A stretch of 64,000 bases of DNA from Patiria miniata (lineage: Eukaryota > Echinodermata > Asteroidea > Valvatida > Asterinidae), in NCBI RefSeq assembly GCF_015706575.1, contig NW_024037056.1, positions 3,992,109-4,056,108 on the forward strand, written 5' to 3'. Shown piece by piece: positions 36,778 to 49,700 of the stretch. The translations under genes and the position numbers were made by a program. How positions within the stretch are numbered: position 1 is the first letter of the stretch; the number at the start of each line of letters is the position of its first letter. The notes beneath the pieces are model-generated. The model was not told the origin of the DNA, did no database searches, and saw only the letters and a program-made list of their open reading frames with translations.

Positions 36778-39700
36778 TTACTTGAACGTCAGCCAAGTTC
36801 GCGGGTTGTCCACGGTGATCTTGTCGATGACATCTTGGGACAAGCCGCTCACCAGCATTCTCGGCAGGGCGTTGAGAATGATGTGCGAGTAGCCGTGGCC
36901 TCCGTAGTTCATCTGAAATCGGGAATAGATCAAAATCGATTGTAATTTTGTTGGTTATCGCTTAAACTAGGACTAGGTAGCTCTATCTGTGTACAATTCG
37001 AGACAATATTTCGAAGGTCGTTACCTAAAGTAAGTTGTGTATCCCTCTTTCTTATCTGATTCAATGATTCATGCTTTAGGAAAGACTGAGGTTATATTTA
37101 TGCAAACACTCTGTAATTAAAATCCGGGGAAATATTAATCCTCGGCCGAGAAACAAAAAATATTATTTAATAACTTAAAATAGTATTTTACTCTAGGTGT
37201 CATTTTGTACTGTCAATTTGTGGCGAATCAATCAAGACTGGTATGCAAAGGTGTAGTTTATACCAAGATGAACAACAACCCCAGAAATGTCAGCTGAAAT
37301 ATACACAGTCCTATCCAAGCATCTTGGAGGAATCTTACGAACCAGTTGCATCTTGCGGTGTATATCATGAGCGATGACGACTTTATCCTCAAAGCCTTCC
37401 TCCGCGAGAATCTTAATGAGTCTGATCCGCTGGATGTCGCTGGGCAGGGGTACCGTCTCGTCGTGCTGATAGTAAGTTACCTCGGTACCGAAGAAGTCGA
37501 ACTCCAGGTAGCCGCCCATCTCGGCAAACTCCAAGACTTGCTCGCGGTTGAAAAGACAACCTGAATTATTGGAGACAGGAAGAGGAAACGTCTTATCTAA
37601 AACACTTGCAAGCTTGTTAGTTCAGGAAGTTGTCTCCAAACATAAAGATTTGAAGGTTTGCATTTGTAAAGTTGGCGATTGTGGTTGCACCGCGTGTGAG
37701 CTTGTTTGGTTTTGACAAGAATGATTGGGGGAAACTCCACACTTCGACGTTCCCGCTGCTATATCAGATTCGAACCAGCCAGCCGACCCCGGCAAGCTGC
37801 ACTTGTATACAGGAGGTCGTGGGTTCGAGTCCCACTTGAGTGTAGTTTGTGAAGTTCTTTTCACAGGCCCTCGAATGACACATGCCCTCGAATGCCTCGA
37901 ATGACAAGAGATGTCCCCGTTATATCACTTACGATCGATGTGAGACATGACCGTCTTGTCAGCCTCCCCTCCGGCCTCCTGTAAGACGCGAAGGCACTCG
38001 GCGGGGCATTTGGGCAACCTGCCCGGGTGGATAAGCACGGGGCAACCCAGCTGCCGCTGGGCTTCCGCAGTCGCCTGGAGCACTTTCTTCTCGTTAGCTA
38101 GCAAAATAAATTAAAAAGAGCTGAATAATACACCCTAAAATTGCCACTTGTTGCTTGAAAATAATGTTGCCCAATGTTGGTCAAACTATAAACACACTGT
38201 CGTCAATTTCGAAGAAAAAAATCCATCCCAAAGTTGGGAAACATTTTACGCGAATTAACTAACAATACAATCGTTTCGTATACCAATCGTCAAGTAGAAT
38301 AACACTGTCCAAAATTTAGCACAATAATGACTGGCGATCCAAACAAAGGCTACATTGTTTACGAATTCAACCAAACAAACAACCATCAAACCAACAGGTG
38401 AAACAATTGCACTTTGAAATCCATAAATAAACCATAGCGGTAGCTTTTGCAAGTCTATCACAAAGTAGCAATGAATTTTACAAACAGCCTTTGCCATTCA
38501 ATTCTGCATCCAAAGACAAATAGTTAAACTGGAGAGTTTCTTACGCAATATATCATTGGAGCAGCCAATCTCGCCGATGAGTCCACATTTGAGTTTAGTC
38601 CCGTCGGCCCCTGCGGTGATCTCATGGACCATTCCTTGTACGAGCTCCTCCTGGGTCATGGTACTCATTTCAGGAGGGTGGGTGTATCCCAAATAATACC
38701 CTGCAAGGGGGGGGGGCAAAAAAGATACCAAAAAAAGTTGCAGATGTGGGTGGTATCCAGACGTGATTGGTGATTTTGATATATTTGAAATATTTTCAAA
38801 CAGTTGTTTTTCAACACAGACTGACTCGCTATATGTTTGTTTACAAGCCAGTTTCGAAATCTTGGATCGTTTCCAGTTTTGGCTCAATCACACACTCAAG
38901 ACTCACTTAGATTTAATGGAGGGACCAAACAAGACTACTCTAAAATTTGACTTCAGTTCTGCGATTTACTCTCTTTCTTTAACAGAAAGTGGTGCTACAT
39001 AGAGCCAGAAGATTTCAGCCCAGGTCCCTCAAAATCATAAACGCGATGACTAACGCTAAAACGACATCGTGGTTTCGAAACATTTTTTGATTGATCGGGG
39101 AGCTTATCACCTCAAGCCCAGAGGTAATCAGTTCATAAAACAGAAGTCATTACCATGAGTACGTGAATGATAAATAAACAGACCAATAGAAAATCAAGCA
39201 AAACATTGCAAGCATTAGAATGACCAATTGAAATCGACATAATCTTACCACCGCCCGCGATGATGTTAACTCCACTCTCTTTGGACAGTTCGGCGAGCTC
39301 GGTCAAATTTCGGCCAATCCCTATCGTCGTTGCATCCACGACGGACCGACCTCCGTTCTCGTAAAAGAATTTGAGCTCATTTGTGACATCTTTTTGAACG
39401 GTCTTCAACTCGAGGTTGTCCCAACACGAATACCTACGAACAAAAATAGCAGTATGATTTCATTTTTGAAATAATGTTTCCTACATAAAAAAATATACCA
39501 AAACAAGTAAGTCGAAATGTTTGATTATCAAAACGACATTACAACTAAATTCAACGCCTTTAAATACGTTTTTTCCCCTGCTTAATGTTTGCTTGAACAT
39601 GTATTTCGAAAAGTACAAGCCCAATGTTTTAACTATATTGACCAATCACAGGCCGCGTCTCATGAAATGTTGGTATCGATCTGGAGAAAATGGCGACTCC

Positions 39701-42018
39701 CATCGCGAGCACGTTTGTGCTGCTGTATAGTGGACGAATCACTCGGAATCAAGAATTCTGCAGGCTTTGAACATTTTATAACCACTCCACCTGGCGGGAA
39801 AAGGTCGTTGTGCAAATGACAGTGACCTGCAGCTCTAGCTGTCGCTAGGCTGGAAGTTTAGAACAAACTTTCATTCACGGAACAAACTTTCACTGAAACA
39901 GGTCGAGACGAGCTCCACCAGGCTCCCATAGGAAAGCGCACATTTAAACAAAGCGTGACGTCATTATGACGTCTATCAACTCACGGATAGCGGTGGATCC
40001 ACCACAGGTTCTCAATGGTAAGCGGCAGGTTCACATGATCCTTATACTTTGCAGGCGGTTCAGCGAAGCACGGCTTATAGTCGATGTTCAGGTGTTCGTG
40101 CGTCAGTGTCATGCCCAGACCCGAGGGATCTATGGTCCCTAGCACTGCAGTGAAAAGCAAACAGGAATGAATTGATTATTGTGGAACTACTGGTGTCGCG
40201 TCGGGAGTTGTAAATCCTATTTTAGGTTTTTGCCTACATGTATGCCTACGTACCGATCCAATCTTATAAAGACATTTTATATGAAAGTTCGTAATCTTCA
40301 TAGGCGTAGCAAGGTCATTTTCATTGGGGGAGGGGGGGGGTAAAAATGTAACTGGCACATCCGTGCTGAAATTTAGACAGTTTTTTTCTTCTCCTGACAC
40401 ACTTCGCCTCCGTAAAATCAAATAGTGGAAGAGGGGGAAGGGCAGTCTTTACAAAATATTGGGGGGGGGGGGGTAACAATAACAACAACAACCCCCGGCT
40501 ACGCCACTGCTCTTAAAAAAAGTGCACCAACGAAAGAATGCATCACGGTTTGCAGTGCATGAGGGCAGCACAATTGGTGGAGTCAGGTCGATGCTTTTTC
40601 CTTTTCATGGACTCGTGCTGCCTTTCAATTTAGAAAAAGGAAAACACAACGGTTTACACCGACATGCATGACTTCATGTGAACATTTTGTTGGGTGCACT
40701 ATGTCGCCAATTTATGGGGAATATAGGAATACACAAATAGTGAAAGACTAGTGTTAACAGCGACTTTAATCCCGGCGCAATTTTTTTTAATGTGGACTGA
40801 GTTCATTAAAATGAGAACCGTGGAAAGAACTGATTATTTATTGTTAACTAGAACGATTACTGAATATTGACTATTTATAACACCTCACCAACAGATTCTT
40901 TGTCTTGATTGGCCTAGAGCGAGTCACATGTTACTTTCTAATGTTGCTATCTTTCTGTGCACGGCCAAATGTACTATGCGCATAGCAACCAAAGTACTAT
41001 ACCATTAGCAACCAAAGTACTATTTCCACGGCGCGGTATTTGTGTGCAAATGCATGCTGGTGTGCGCGTTGCCCGTTGTGCGTAGCGCGTATTATTCCAA
41101 AGAGAGCGCGCTGCAGACTTGGGTTCAAACATTTCGTGAAGGGCTAGTTTTTAAGAGAGAAATACATTTTCCACCAATTTTGTATTGAAATTGAAGTTTA
41201 TTTCAGATGTGTTCAGATTTAAATAATTTAAAATATTAAAATCAAGCAGAATCTGTGGGTGAAGTGTTATAAAACAAATATTGAATGCTTTATCTCGTGG
41301 TGAAGTAAAACTAGCCTCCCTCGGTGATCCATGGATCATTCTATTTTCCCTCGGCTTCGCCTCGGGAAAATAGAATGTCCATGGATAACCTCGGGCCGCG
41401 GGAGGCTAGTTTTACTACACCACTCGAAGCATTCAATATTTGTATAATATTAACTATATATCCTATACTGGAGAATTACAGAGTATTGACTGCTACTATA
41501 GACTGATGAAATGAAAACTGCTTATGTGGTAGTATACTGTGTGGAAATAATTCAGAAGGGCGGATCGTCAGTGTGGCCCAGTGGTTAGGGTTCGTGACTC
41601 ATGATCAGAGGGTCAGAGGTTCGAATCCAGCTGCTGGTCATAATTATACGTTGTGTCCTTGGGTAAACCACTTCATCCCCACTTGCCTCTATATATAGTA
41701 GCGTCCCATTATTGAGAAAGTCACTTCTCACTGATAAGCCGAAAAGCTTATAGTACATAGGCCTACATTGTATGTTTATTTCGTGTCGGGCAAAAAGTCA
41801 GTGGCCTTTATGCGTTGTGTGCACGCAGCGAGTTTGCCTTCTGGTGCATATACACATGTACATGTACATGTACTGTGTGTACATGTACATGTACTGTTAA
41901 TGTTATGATCGATTAGTCATAACTAAGAACACGCTGTGTTTATTCACACCGTGAACAATTCAAACCAAAACACATTGTACTTACCGGTTTGTATTTTCCC
42001 ACTTAATTCACTGGCCAT
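36778..42018 (-). CDS. PTER: Phosphotriesterase-related protein (PTER)
   Basis: Metal-dependent amidohydrolase-fold enzyme; mammalian PTER has been linked to N-acetyltaurine/amide hydrolysis. Seven minus-strand exons join in phase: 42018-41985, 40144-39985, 39433-39249, 38700-38545, 38097-37933, 37560-37343 and 36912-36778. They give 350 aa, essentially the family length. The ATG at 42018 starts [14 protein letters not shown]. Metal-binding residues are visible: HxH in LTHEHLN, Glu in IGEIGCS (where bacterial phosphotriesterase has a carboxylated Lys), His in VLIHPGR, His in VMSHIDR, and Asp in VIAHDIH. The end reads [10 protein letters not shown]...[10 protein letters not shown]. The donor after exon 6 is GTTCGT, weaker than the others but dictated by phase. 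It converges with the AAAP transporter, with about 700 bp between the stops. Very secure call. Confidence 0.95.
39922..39970. mobile_element. Half copy of the TGACGTCA-ended MITE
   Basis: CTCCCATAGGAAAGCGCACA through AACAAAGCGTGACGTCATTA, the same as the right arm of 48358-48480. In PTER intron 2, next to a coding exon. Confidence 0.78.
40299..40511. mobile_element. MITE-like element with GGCGTAGC ends
   Basis: Left CATAGGCGTAGCAAGG and right CCGGCTACGCCACTG are inverted. Two long G-runs. The interior GCTGAAATTTAGACAG and CTTCGCCTCCGTAAAAT matches 30254-30424. In PTER intron 1. Confidence 0.68.
41269..41446. mobile_element. Long snap-back palindrome with GGCTTCGCCTC loop
   Basis: Arms of about 80 bp: GTAAAACTAGCCTCCC is mirrored by GGGAGGCTAGTTTTAC, ATCCATGGA by TCCATGGAT, and ATTCTATTTTCCC by GGGAAAATAGAAT. 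The loop is CTCGGCTTCGCCTCGG. Outer ends are ATTGAATGCTTTATCTCG and GAAGCATTCAATATTTGTATA. In PTER intron 1. Confidence 0.88.
41570..41696 (+). mobile_element. tRNA-derived SINE, 3'-truncated copy
   Basis: Head only: GTGTGGCCCAGTGGTTAGGG, then GGTTCGAATCC and CCTTGGGTAAACCACTTC, ending near 41696 before the body. Located in PTER intron 1. Confidence 0.82.
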
Positions 42019-43294
42019 TGTGAGTGGACGAGTGAGTGACCTTGTTTATAAGTTGTTTGGCGCTGTCACCACACTGCCTGCAACCGGAACCACAGAGCAA
42101 AACGCTGCACTTACCGTTGCACTTCACAAAACATGTTCTGCATGCCCCGCCCGTGATATGGCGTACTATGGCCGCGGTCCGGTATTACAAGTACATGTAC
42201 ATGTACGTACATTATGGCGGTAATTCGAAGCACCATCACTGAACTTGTCCCAGTCTTTCCGTTGCTTATAAAAGTCGGTCGTGCTTCGTTAGATTTAATT
42301 TTGGGGAACCAGTGGCTTATCCAGCTTTTGACGTCGGGGGGTGGGGGGGGGGGTACCCATCTTCCAAATGGGGGCGTTCTTAACAAACTCACCATTATTA
42401 TGCATACTGGAAAATATATGCCGATATTCACGGCGTATTGGAGCTTGGTTTTCTTTTCTTTTTCATGTCAGAACTCTCCAAGCATTTATGGAAAAAGTTA
42501 CTGAAAACATTTCTTTAAAAAAATGTCCCCTACTGCTTACGTACGCCTCTGTGGGGAACAAAAATTAGTTGCTTTACGCGATTGGACCTGATGATTGCTG
42601 TCGTGTGATTTCACTATACAAACGAACCTGAATCCTCGATCCTGATTGCAACCCAGAACTTATTTAGACTAGAACTACTAGCATTATCCCTCTCAACATT
42701 ATTTGAATTGTTAAAATGACGTAAAGACGCATAAAAACAGTGTCATTGTGCATTTTATTTTAATCTTGACTAACTGCAAAAAACGCATCAATGTTTCCTT
42801 GCGTTATTAACTTGTACGTTTAATAAAAATTAAAAATTGTTGATTAGAATTAGATAAGCATTGAACGAAATAAGGTCGTGAATTTTTCTGTAAATTATTG
42901 TACGAATGGATTTCGACATTTTTCCCTCTCGATATAGCCTAAACTGAAATACGATATTCAGACAAGTTGGAATAATACATTGTATGCAACTTTGTATGAC
43001 AAAATAATTTTGGCTTAAAAATCGCTCAATGCAAGTAACATTCTCATTATTTTATAAAATGCTGGTGATTTGTAATACTTTCAAAACTAGTGTTTAAAGA
43101 AATACTATAAACATGATTTAATTTTCATAAAGCAATATATTTTATAATTAATATTTCAGTATAATTTACGAAACCAGCAAATGATTCCAGATCAACAATA
43201 AGCACATTTAACTTTGAACGACCTGAATGGGGGATAAGAACACAGTGCCCTCATGTTTTCCTCATTTTTCCTTTTTTCCTTTTCTTTCTCCTCT
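42019..43294. other. Spacer between PTER and the rhodanese gene
   Basis: About 1.3 kb upstream of PTER and downstream of the rhodanese gene. An ATTATGGCGG and GTACATGTACATGTAC tract near 42190 and a G-run at 42341-42354 are visible; nothing else is identifiable. Confidence 0.45.
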
Positions 43295-45400
43295 CTATTC
43301 CTTCGGGTAAGGCAGGTTGTTCTTCCTGCCCCATTCCATCCATCCGCCCGGATAATGCCTTGCCCTGTATGGGAAAAAAATATGGAAGTATTTGTGCTAT
43401 GGTTTATTGGAAATAGTGATTGTAAAAAAATACATTTTATAAATCCTATTGTATACAATTTAACGTGTAGAGCAATAATTGAAATAATTTTCTCACTTAT
43501 AAGTAGCTGAATAAATGGGCTTCCAAGTCATAATACATTTCGGTGCTACAGATTGTTTTGATGAAATATATTTCTTTGTTTTAGGATGCCGCTAATGTTT
43601 TTGTTTTTTTATGACTCGCCCTGTGTTGACTTACTTTGAATAACCCAAGCTCCGCGCAGTGTCCCGCGCCTTCAGGCTCCGGATGCCCTTCTTGCACGTG
43701 AAGACGATGTTGTCGTCTGACTTCTGCGGCTTGCCGCGCCCGTATTTGGAACGAAACTCGCCGTCTGGTAGCTGCAGTGCGGCCTCTACATCAAGAACTG
43801 TAAAACGGAACATTCAAAGACAAGTTTATTCTGGTTTAATTTATTCTGAAGTTTAAGGGTTGTTGCCAATAGAGTGCTGGAGGGATAACCTATACTCTAC
43901 ACAATAAATATAATAAATGTGGACTAATGTTGCTGTGCTGAGATACGTTTTCTAAATGCATGGATGAAACATCAATCGTTTCTTGTTTTGGACCCCAACG
44001 AGAATTATTTTGTCTGAACAAGGCAAGCACTTCAATTATTACAAAATAGTCTGGCCGACTTGGGGCAGGTCAAAATAGCACTTCTCTGATTCACTTTTCC
44101 GGCCACTTGACCCGGAACTGCGTGTGTATTGACTCAAAAAATGACACTTTGACTCAGAAGGGTGTCAGGTCAAATGCTGAGCCGGATCTGGGTCGAAATG
44201 TGAGCCAGGGATTTTACGAGTGTACATTTTTATACCAGGGATGTGACAGATATCTTTGATGATTGTCCCAAACTCCTCAATCTCTGAGGCATCTCTGACG
44301 TCAATCATCTGCATGTCACCGCTCTCGACGCGCTTCAGCAAGCCGTCAAAGTAGACATTGTCGGCGTCTTCCAGCTGCGAGGAGTCGGTGCTGAGGGACC
44401 GGCGAATCGAGGCGACGGACCCGGGGATGAGGGAGGGATTCTCGGTGGGGTACTGGGTGTAGAGCGAGCGATGGATCCACTGATGCTGTTGGGTTAGGTC
44501 ATTGCTTCCACTGCCGAGAAAGCTGCAGATATATACAGTTATACCTGACGTTATAGGTGGACGCAGACATCCGGGACTTTTTTTTACATTGGCTTATCTA
44601 GCTCCCAGACCTATGTTCCTGAAACTCAATGGTTCTTGAGCCTAGAGTGCTGAATGGTAACACATAGCAACCGGTGAAAACTGGCGTCACTCCTGACGTA
44701 ACCTTTTGTGACATCACGACTGAATATTTGGCATTATGACTTTCATACGAGTTTCCATAATTTGATATCGACACTCTTGACTTGCCCTGACGTACCGACA
44801 AAATTTAGTACCAGAATGTTTTTGTTATTCATTTGTGTAGATTATGTACATCATCAGCAAAGCGACCAAAATATAACACAATGCGGTAGGCCCACTTCCC
44901 CTGGTTTCATTTGAAAACTAGAAAGTACTCAGAGAGCGCAAACCTCCGCCAAGGCTAAACAATTCCCCGCCATATTGTCAGTACACCCAAAAGAAATACT
45001 CGCTTAAATGGTGAAGAATCATTTAAAAAAAAAAAAAAAATCCAATCCTCCTGGGTCCAGACCCAGATCCGTATCACTTCCAATATCTAATCGATTGGTA
45101 CTTGTACCAAAGACCACCCCTACAAAAATGTTCATGCAAATCCGTCCATAACATTTTTGAGTTATCATGTTGACAGACAAACAAACCAACCAACCAACAA
45201 ACCAACGCCGATGAAAACATAACCTCCTTGGCGGATATAGCGGCGGTAATAAAACGACTACCCTTAAAATAAAGTGTCACAGTTACTTTGAGTGTTTTTT
45301 ATATATACCTGTTGTACTGAGGGGCGACCGAAGCTGCACGAACCCCTGCGCATCTGGTAGTAGCAAGCACCGCTCGACTGAGAATCGCCGCCATCGCCAT
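43295..45400 (-). CDS. Single-domain rhodanese (sulfurtransferase), probably mitochondrial
   Basis: Predicted thiosulfate or persulfide sulfurtransferase. Four minus-strand exons join in phase: 45400-45309, 44522-44236, 43797-43635 and 43364-43295 (203 aa). The amino terminus MAMAAILSRAVLATTRCAGV is Arg/Ala/Ser-rich without acids, typical of a mitochondrial presequence. A linker of about 60 residues leads to the rhodanese fold: GDMQMIDVRDASEIEEFGTI, CHIP, then the active-site loop FTCKKGIRS, where Cys is the sulfur acceptor in a C-x2-G-x-R-S loop. It ends in HYPGGWMEW. The domain resembles the TSTD1/TSTD3 and insect Hsp67B2 type, but the full protein is longer because of the presequence and linker. 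The next minus-strand gene upstream (ceramidase) ends 1.4 kb away. Family secure; exact subfamily not. Confidence 0.9.
44572..44690. repeat. Interspersed repeat shared with 11438-11545
   Basis: Second copy of the repeat containing TTACATTGGCTTATCTAGCT and CACATAGCAACCGGTGAAAA, in intron 1 of the rhodanese gene. Confidence 0.75.
44935..45245 (-). repeat. Dispersed repeat with GGTTGGTTGG and CCTTGGCGGAGG ends
   Basis: On the minus strand: CCTTGGAGG..-like start CCGCCAAGGAGGTTATG, then GTTGGTTGGTTGGTTTG, GTTATGGACGGATTTGCATG, and an end at CCTTGGCGGAGGTTTGCGCT. CCGCCAAGG and CCTTGGCGG make inverted ends. Repeats of this look are common in marine invertebrate genomes. In rhodanese intron 1. Confidence 0.65.
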
Positions 45401-46789
45401 TTTGAAATCCTCGCTTCAGTCTCTAACAGCTTTGTGCCACAATGTCGGTAATAGATGGCAGTGTTACGATTTTCTTGCACTTTGGAATTTTGTACTGTTT
45501 GGTTTTATGCAGATGCGCATTTTAATAGACGTATCTCTTGTGCAAATTTAGGTCCGTTGATGAGTTTATCGTTCGTCCAGTAAACAGAACAACACTAAAA
45601 CCTTGTCATGGCAGTTATCAGGGCCAGATCGTCCCCCCCCCCAAAAATGCAACCCTGGAGTAGAGGTTAAAGGTCAGTGTGTTGCAGCTGCTAAAAAGTT
45701 TAAAAGGGAAGATGTATATTACAAATCAGTACATTGTTTTCCTTGTTTTCTTTATTTCGCTCATAAATTATAAAATGTTGTGTTGTGTAAAATATGAAAT
45801 GTATAAGGTGTAGGCCCTATAGTTACGTAAGGCTGTCTACTCGATCTTAACATTACTGAGCAACCAAACAGTGACTGAAGCATGATGTTACTCAATCAAT
45901 CAAAATGAACGAGGCTTGGGCCTATTCACCTAGCAATAGAGCTTACCACCAATAGAGCTGGTGTATAATGCGCGGAAAATAATACACATTTTTCTTTGCT
46001 ATAACTTAAATGACTTAAGCTTGACCATTAATCTTACCCCATCTGCACTCGCCTATTCGTTACCTCTCCCTAAATTCAGGGATGTATAGTCGAGTCCAAC
46101 ATAATTATGTCCAAGTAAATCACAAGTTCATTCACACGTTCAGTCACAATAGACAGTGGATGGACAAAAACAAAGGAATTTCTTTGCCAAAGCTTATTCG
46201 AATAGCTTGTGGATACATAGCTGCCTTAATCCACATCCATGATCAATTCTTTCAACATTACAGAAATGCAGAAACTGTGATGTAACATTAACATGATGTT
46301 TCTGTTGAACTAATGTCCTCAATATTATTAGTAACGACAAAACTCATGGACTCCATAATATTTTAAATACGATGATAAATATGATGTTTAGAAACGCTAA
46401 TTATACTCATGGGGTATTTTAAAGGTAAAGTTATTAAACTAAGCTACACAGCATTATGCTTTCAGTGACTCCTCTGTAGGGCGCCCCCTTCTGTCGAAAC
46501 CTTGTGCGTTATATTGCAGTTGGCGCCATCTTCTGTTCGGTTTTGTGGTTGCTTGGAGACGTCGGTTTGGCTTGGTTGCTCCTTGTCGTGGATTTTAAGG
46601 AAAGGAAGAAATCCGCACCAAGTCTAAGGAGATATTTCATTAGAAAATTCAACCAAATCTCGTTAGAAATACGGTAAATGTAATGGGGTACTTTAATTCC
46701 GAAACTGTAATTTCGCATGCAGAAATTAAAGAAATTTCGTATGATTTACAATTACGGAAAATTTCAAATTACTCATGCAGGCTATGATG
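45401..46789. other. Spacer between the rhodanese and ceramidase genes
   Basis: Contains the repeat at 46087-46215. No gene seen; the remainder is AT-rich. Confidence 0.45.
46087..46215. repeat. Repeat related to the MITE at 55052-55183
   Basis: Shares GTCGAGTCCAACAT-like ends, AAAGGAATTTCTTTG and TTCGAATAGCTTG with the 55052-55183 element. The right end is not clear. Confidence 0.5.
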
Positions 46790-49700
46790 TTATAAGACTT
46801 GAAAAAGCAACGAAAGTGTTCTCACCCAAACGGTACAGTCCCGCTTCAGGAAGGTGTTCCTCGAATGACAACTGTCAGGAAAAGAAATAATGAAATCAAA
46901 CCACAACAGGCCGAAAGATGACGCTCTCAAGACGCATTTTTTTGCTGGATTCAAACACCAAACAAATCCCGTGTATTGATGCAATTAGGTAACTTTACTA
47001 AGATCTAAAAAATATATTTAAAACTGAAGATTGTAAAAGATGTGATTTGTTTAGCTGTAGCAATAACTTCGTTGCATCAGTTACCTTGGATTCACATTAT
47101 GGTTATACATCCGAATAGATTACTATATCGCACCCATTCGATCAAGAAAAGGGCCTCTTCGTAAGAAAATAATGATTTAGATGAATACAAGTCTGATAAG
47201 ACAGGATAATAAAATGGTCCTTTTGTCTCTCAAGAATACAACATGTACCTATGTGTCAGACATTAATTTTTGCTCATTATTTATCTCAGATAATGTATTC
47301 AAAATTCGTGAATAATATTGTTTTACTAGGTTGAAGTTACCTGAATTGAATCTGGGCGTGGCAAGCTATGCCGACGAGCACGTGCCACCACGCGTGGAGC
47401 TGCGTGAAACCAGCCAATGGCGACGGCAGAGAATCTCGGAGCCATCTGATTGGATAAAGGGCAAAATAATGAATATTTATCAGGAAATTATGCGTGGAGC
47501 TAGCTGCGTCAAACCATGGAGGTAGGAAACACCAGCCAATGCCGACGGCAGAGAATCTCGGAGCCATTTGATTGGATAAAAGCGAAAATAATGAATATTC
47601 ATTAGGAATTTGTATTCCGATATTCAGAATATTCATAACTATACAGTAAACTCACACACAAAGGTAGAACTCACAAAATTCGACATTATTCAATTGACAT
47701 TTTTTCTCACGTTTTTCGTGGAATGTATGTGAAGCCAGTTAACCCTATTTGGTTTTAATGGTTTGATATTTTACAGGCGCATACTAAAAAAAAACAGAAG
47801 CGAAATTCATCTTATTTTTTTACCGTTTTGATTCTAGAAACGAACAAAAGAATTCAACACAATTAATACTGACATTAGAATGATTTTAATAATCATCAGA
47901 TTGTGAACGTAGATTGAGCCAACGAGGTTAAAAAGGTGGGAAAATTCTTAGCGTGCGTGCTATGGTTGTGAAGCCGGACTACCAAACAAATCTTGAAACA
48001 GACACATCAGACTATATTTAGCTCTTTGTTAAGAAGCGACATTATGAAACTAAAAATACACCTTCTCCAGATATCTCAATTGCGGAAAGAAACCACACAA
48101 TTGTATAATTAAAAGTCCTTGTACTCAAAACAAAACGCGACCAACGCAAAGACTTCAACCATCCGGGGGTCTCTTATCGTATTTGTTCCGTCATTTTGTT
48201 TCTCTCAGATTTTGTGTTACTTACTGCACGTGTTCACAGCATAGATTGTCAATATTCCACAAGGCGAATGCAATAACGTACAGGACCACAGGGTACCAGA
48301 CAAGGTAACGACAACAATCTTGATTCCTGTTTGAAAGAGAAATATAAATAGGCCTGAGACAAAATGACGTCACGCTTTGTTTACATGTGCGCTTTCCTAT
48401 AGGAGCCAGGTGGGGATGAGATCAAACCAAACTCCCATAGGAAAGCGCACATGTAAACAAAGCGTGACGTCATTATGTCGCAGGTGAATTATCCCTTGAA
48501 AAATTAAATTAAATGGATTTTTTTTCATGACAAAGCGTCATCCGTCTTGCTCTGGTTATTTTTAACTGAATAATTCTTTTGGTTAAAGGAAAGTTTTGTA
48601 CCATCATCTTTTAAAACAAAACAAAGAAACGAATTGTTTTACATTGCTATGTAGCAACCACGGGCCAGCATAAGGACGGTAAGCGTTCCAAAGGCAACCT
48701 GAAATAAAGTAGAACAATAATTTCAAAAAATAAATTGATGGAAAAATAAATCATGAGAATTTCTCTCCTTTTCTGAGTTCGAAATGCGCCAATTAATATA
48801 CCTCACAACATATCGATATTTGTATTTCTAAAACTATAAGAGAAAAAAATACAAGAAATGTTATACATTGTATAAGCTTTAAACGAGTGGTCGCGATATT
48901 TCATATACGTTTGACAACTTATACGAGTATGATGTTACAAAATTAAAACCACTGCATATGAACTCAAACGTATTTTGGGAGATTCATGGTAAGAAAATGT
49001 GCTTCGTGCATATGACTGAATTCACACATTTCTTTGTTTGACCAATGACAAATAGTTTCATTTATTGTAATATAAAATTTATGTCTGCTTTTGTATTCTG
49101 TTTCGATATATTGTACCGTACCTGGGGGTGATATAAGGGGTTGAGTGTAAGGCCTTACTAGGGGCATGCCCCGGAAAATTTGGAAATGTACGATGATTCC
49201 TCCTTCATTCTAAGCCAATTCAGGAATAAATTTAGGATCTTCAGCATTAAATTTATTATTTTTGACCCCATTTTATTAGTTTCATTACATTAGTCAGCGG
49301 CAACACGTGGGCTGCCAACCCCCCCCCCCCCCCCCCTGTAGATACACTACTGCGTATCGTTCTAATCGTATTTGATTTGTCATTTGATTTGTCAAGTGCC
49401 GAAAGTGGCTCAACATTTCAGAGTTTTTAGTTCATTTTAATTGATGGCCTACCTGGAAAAATAATGGTTCCTGCATTACGAAATGGGCCAGACTTGCTAA
49501 GGTGTTGTAGAGGTATAGGACCTGTATCAGGCCTGCATTGGTACTTCTTGGTTTCGATCTTGTTTCCATCCTTTGAACAAAGAAAAGCAAAACATCCAGA
49601 ATATGCATTCTTGTCTGTATTATTGTGCTGTTAAAAAAATATGAAACGTTACTGTCAACGGTGTCTTCCTGAAATGACATCACTGAAACAGCGCCCTCAG

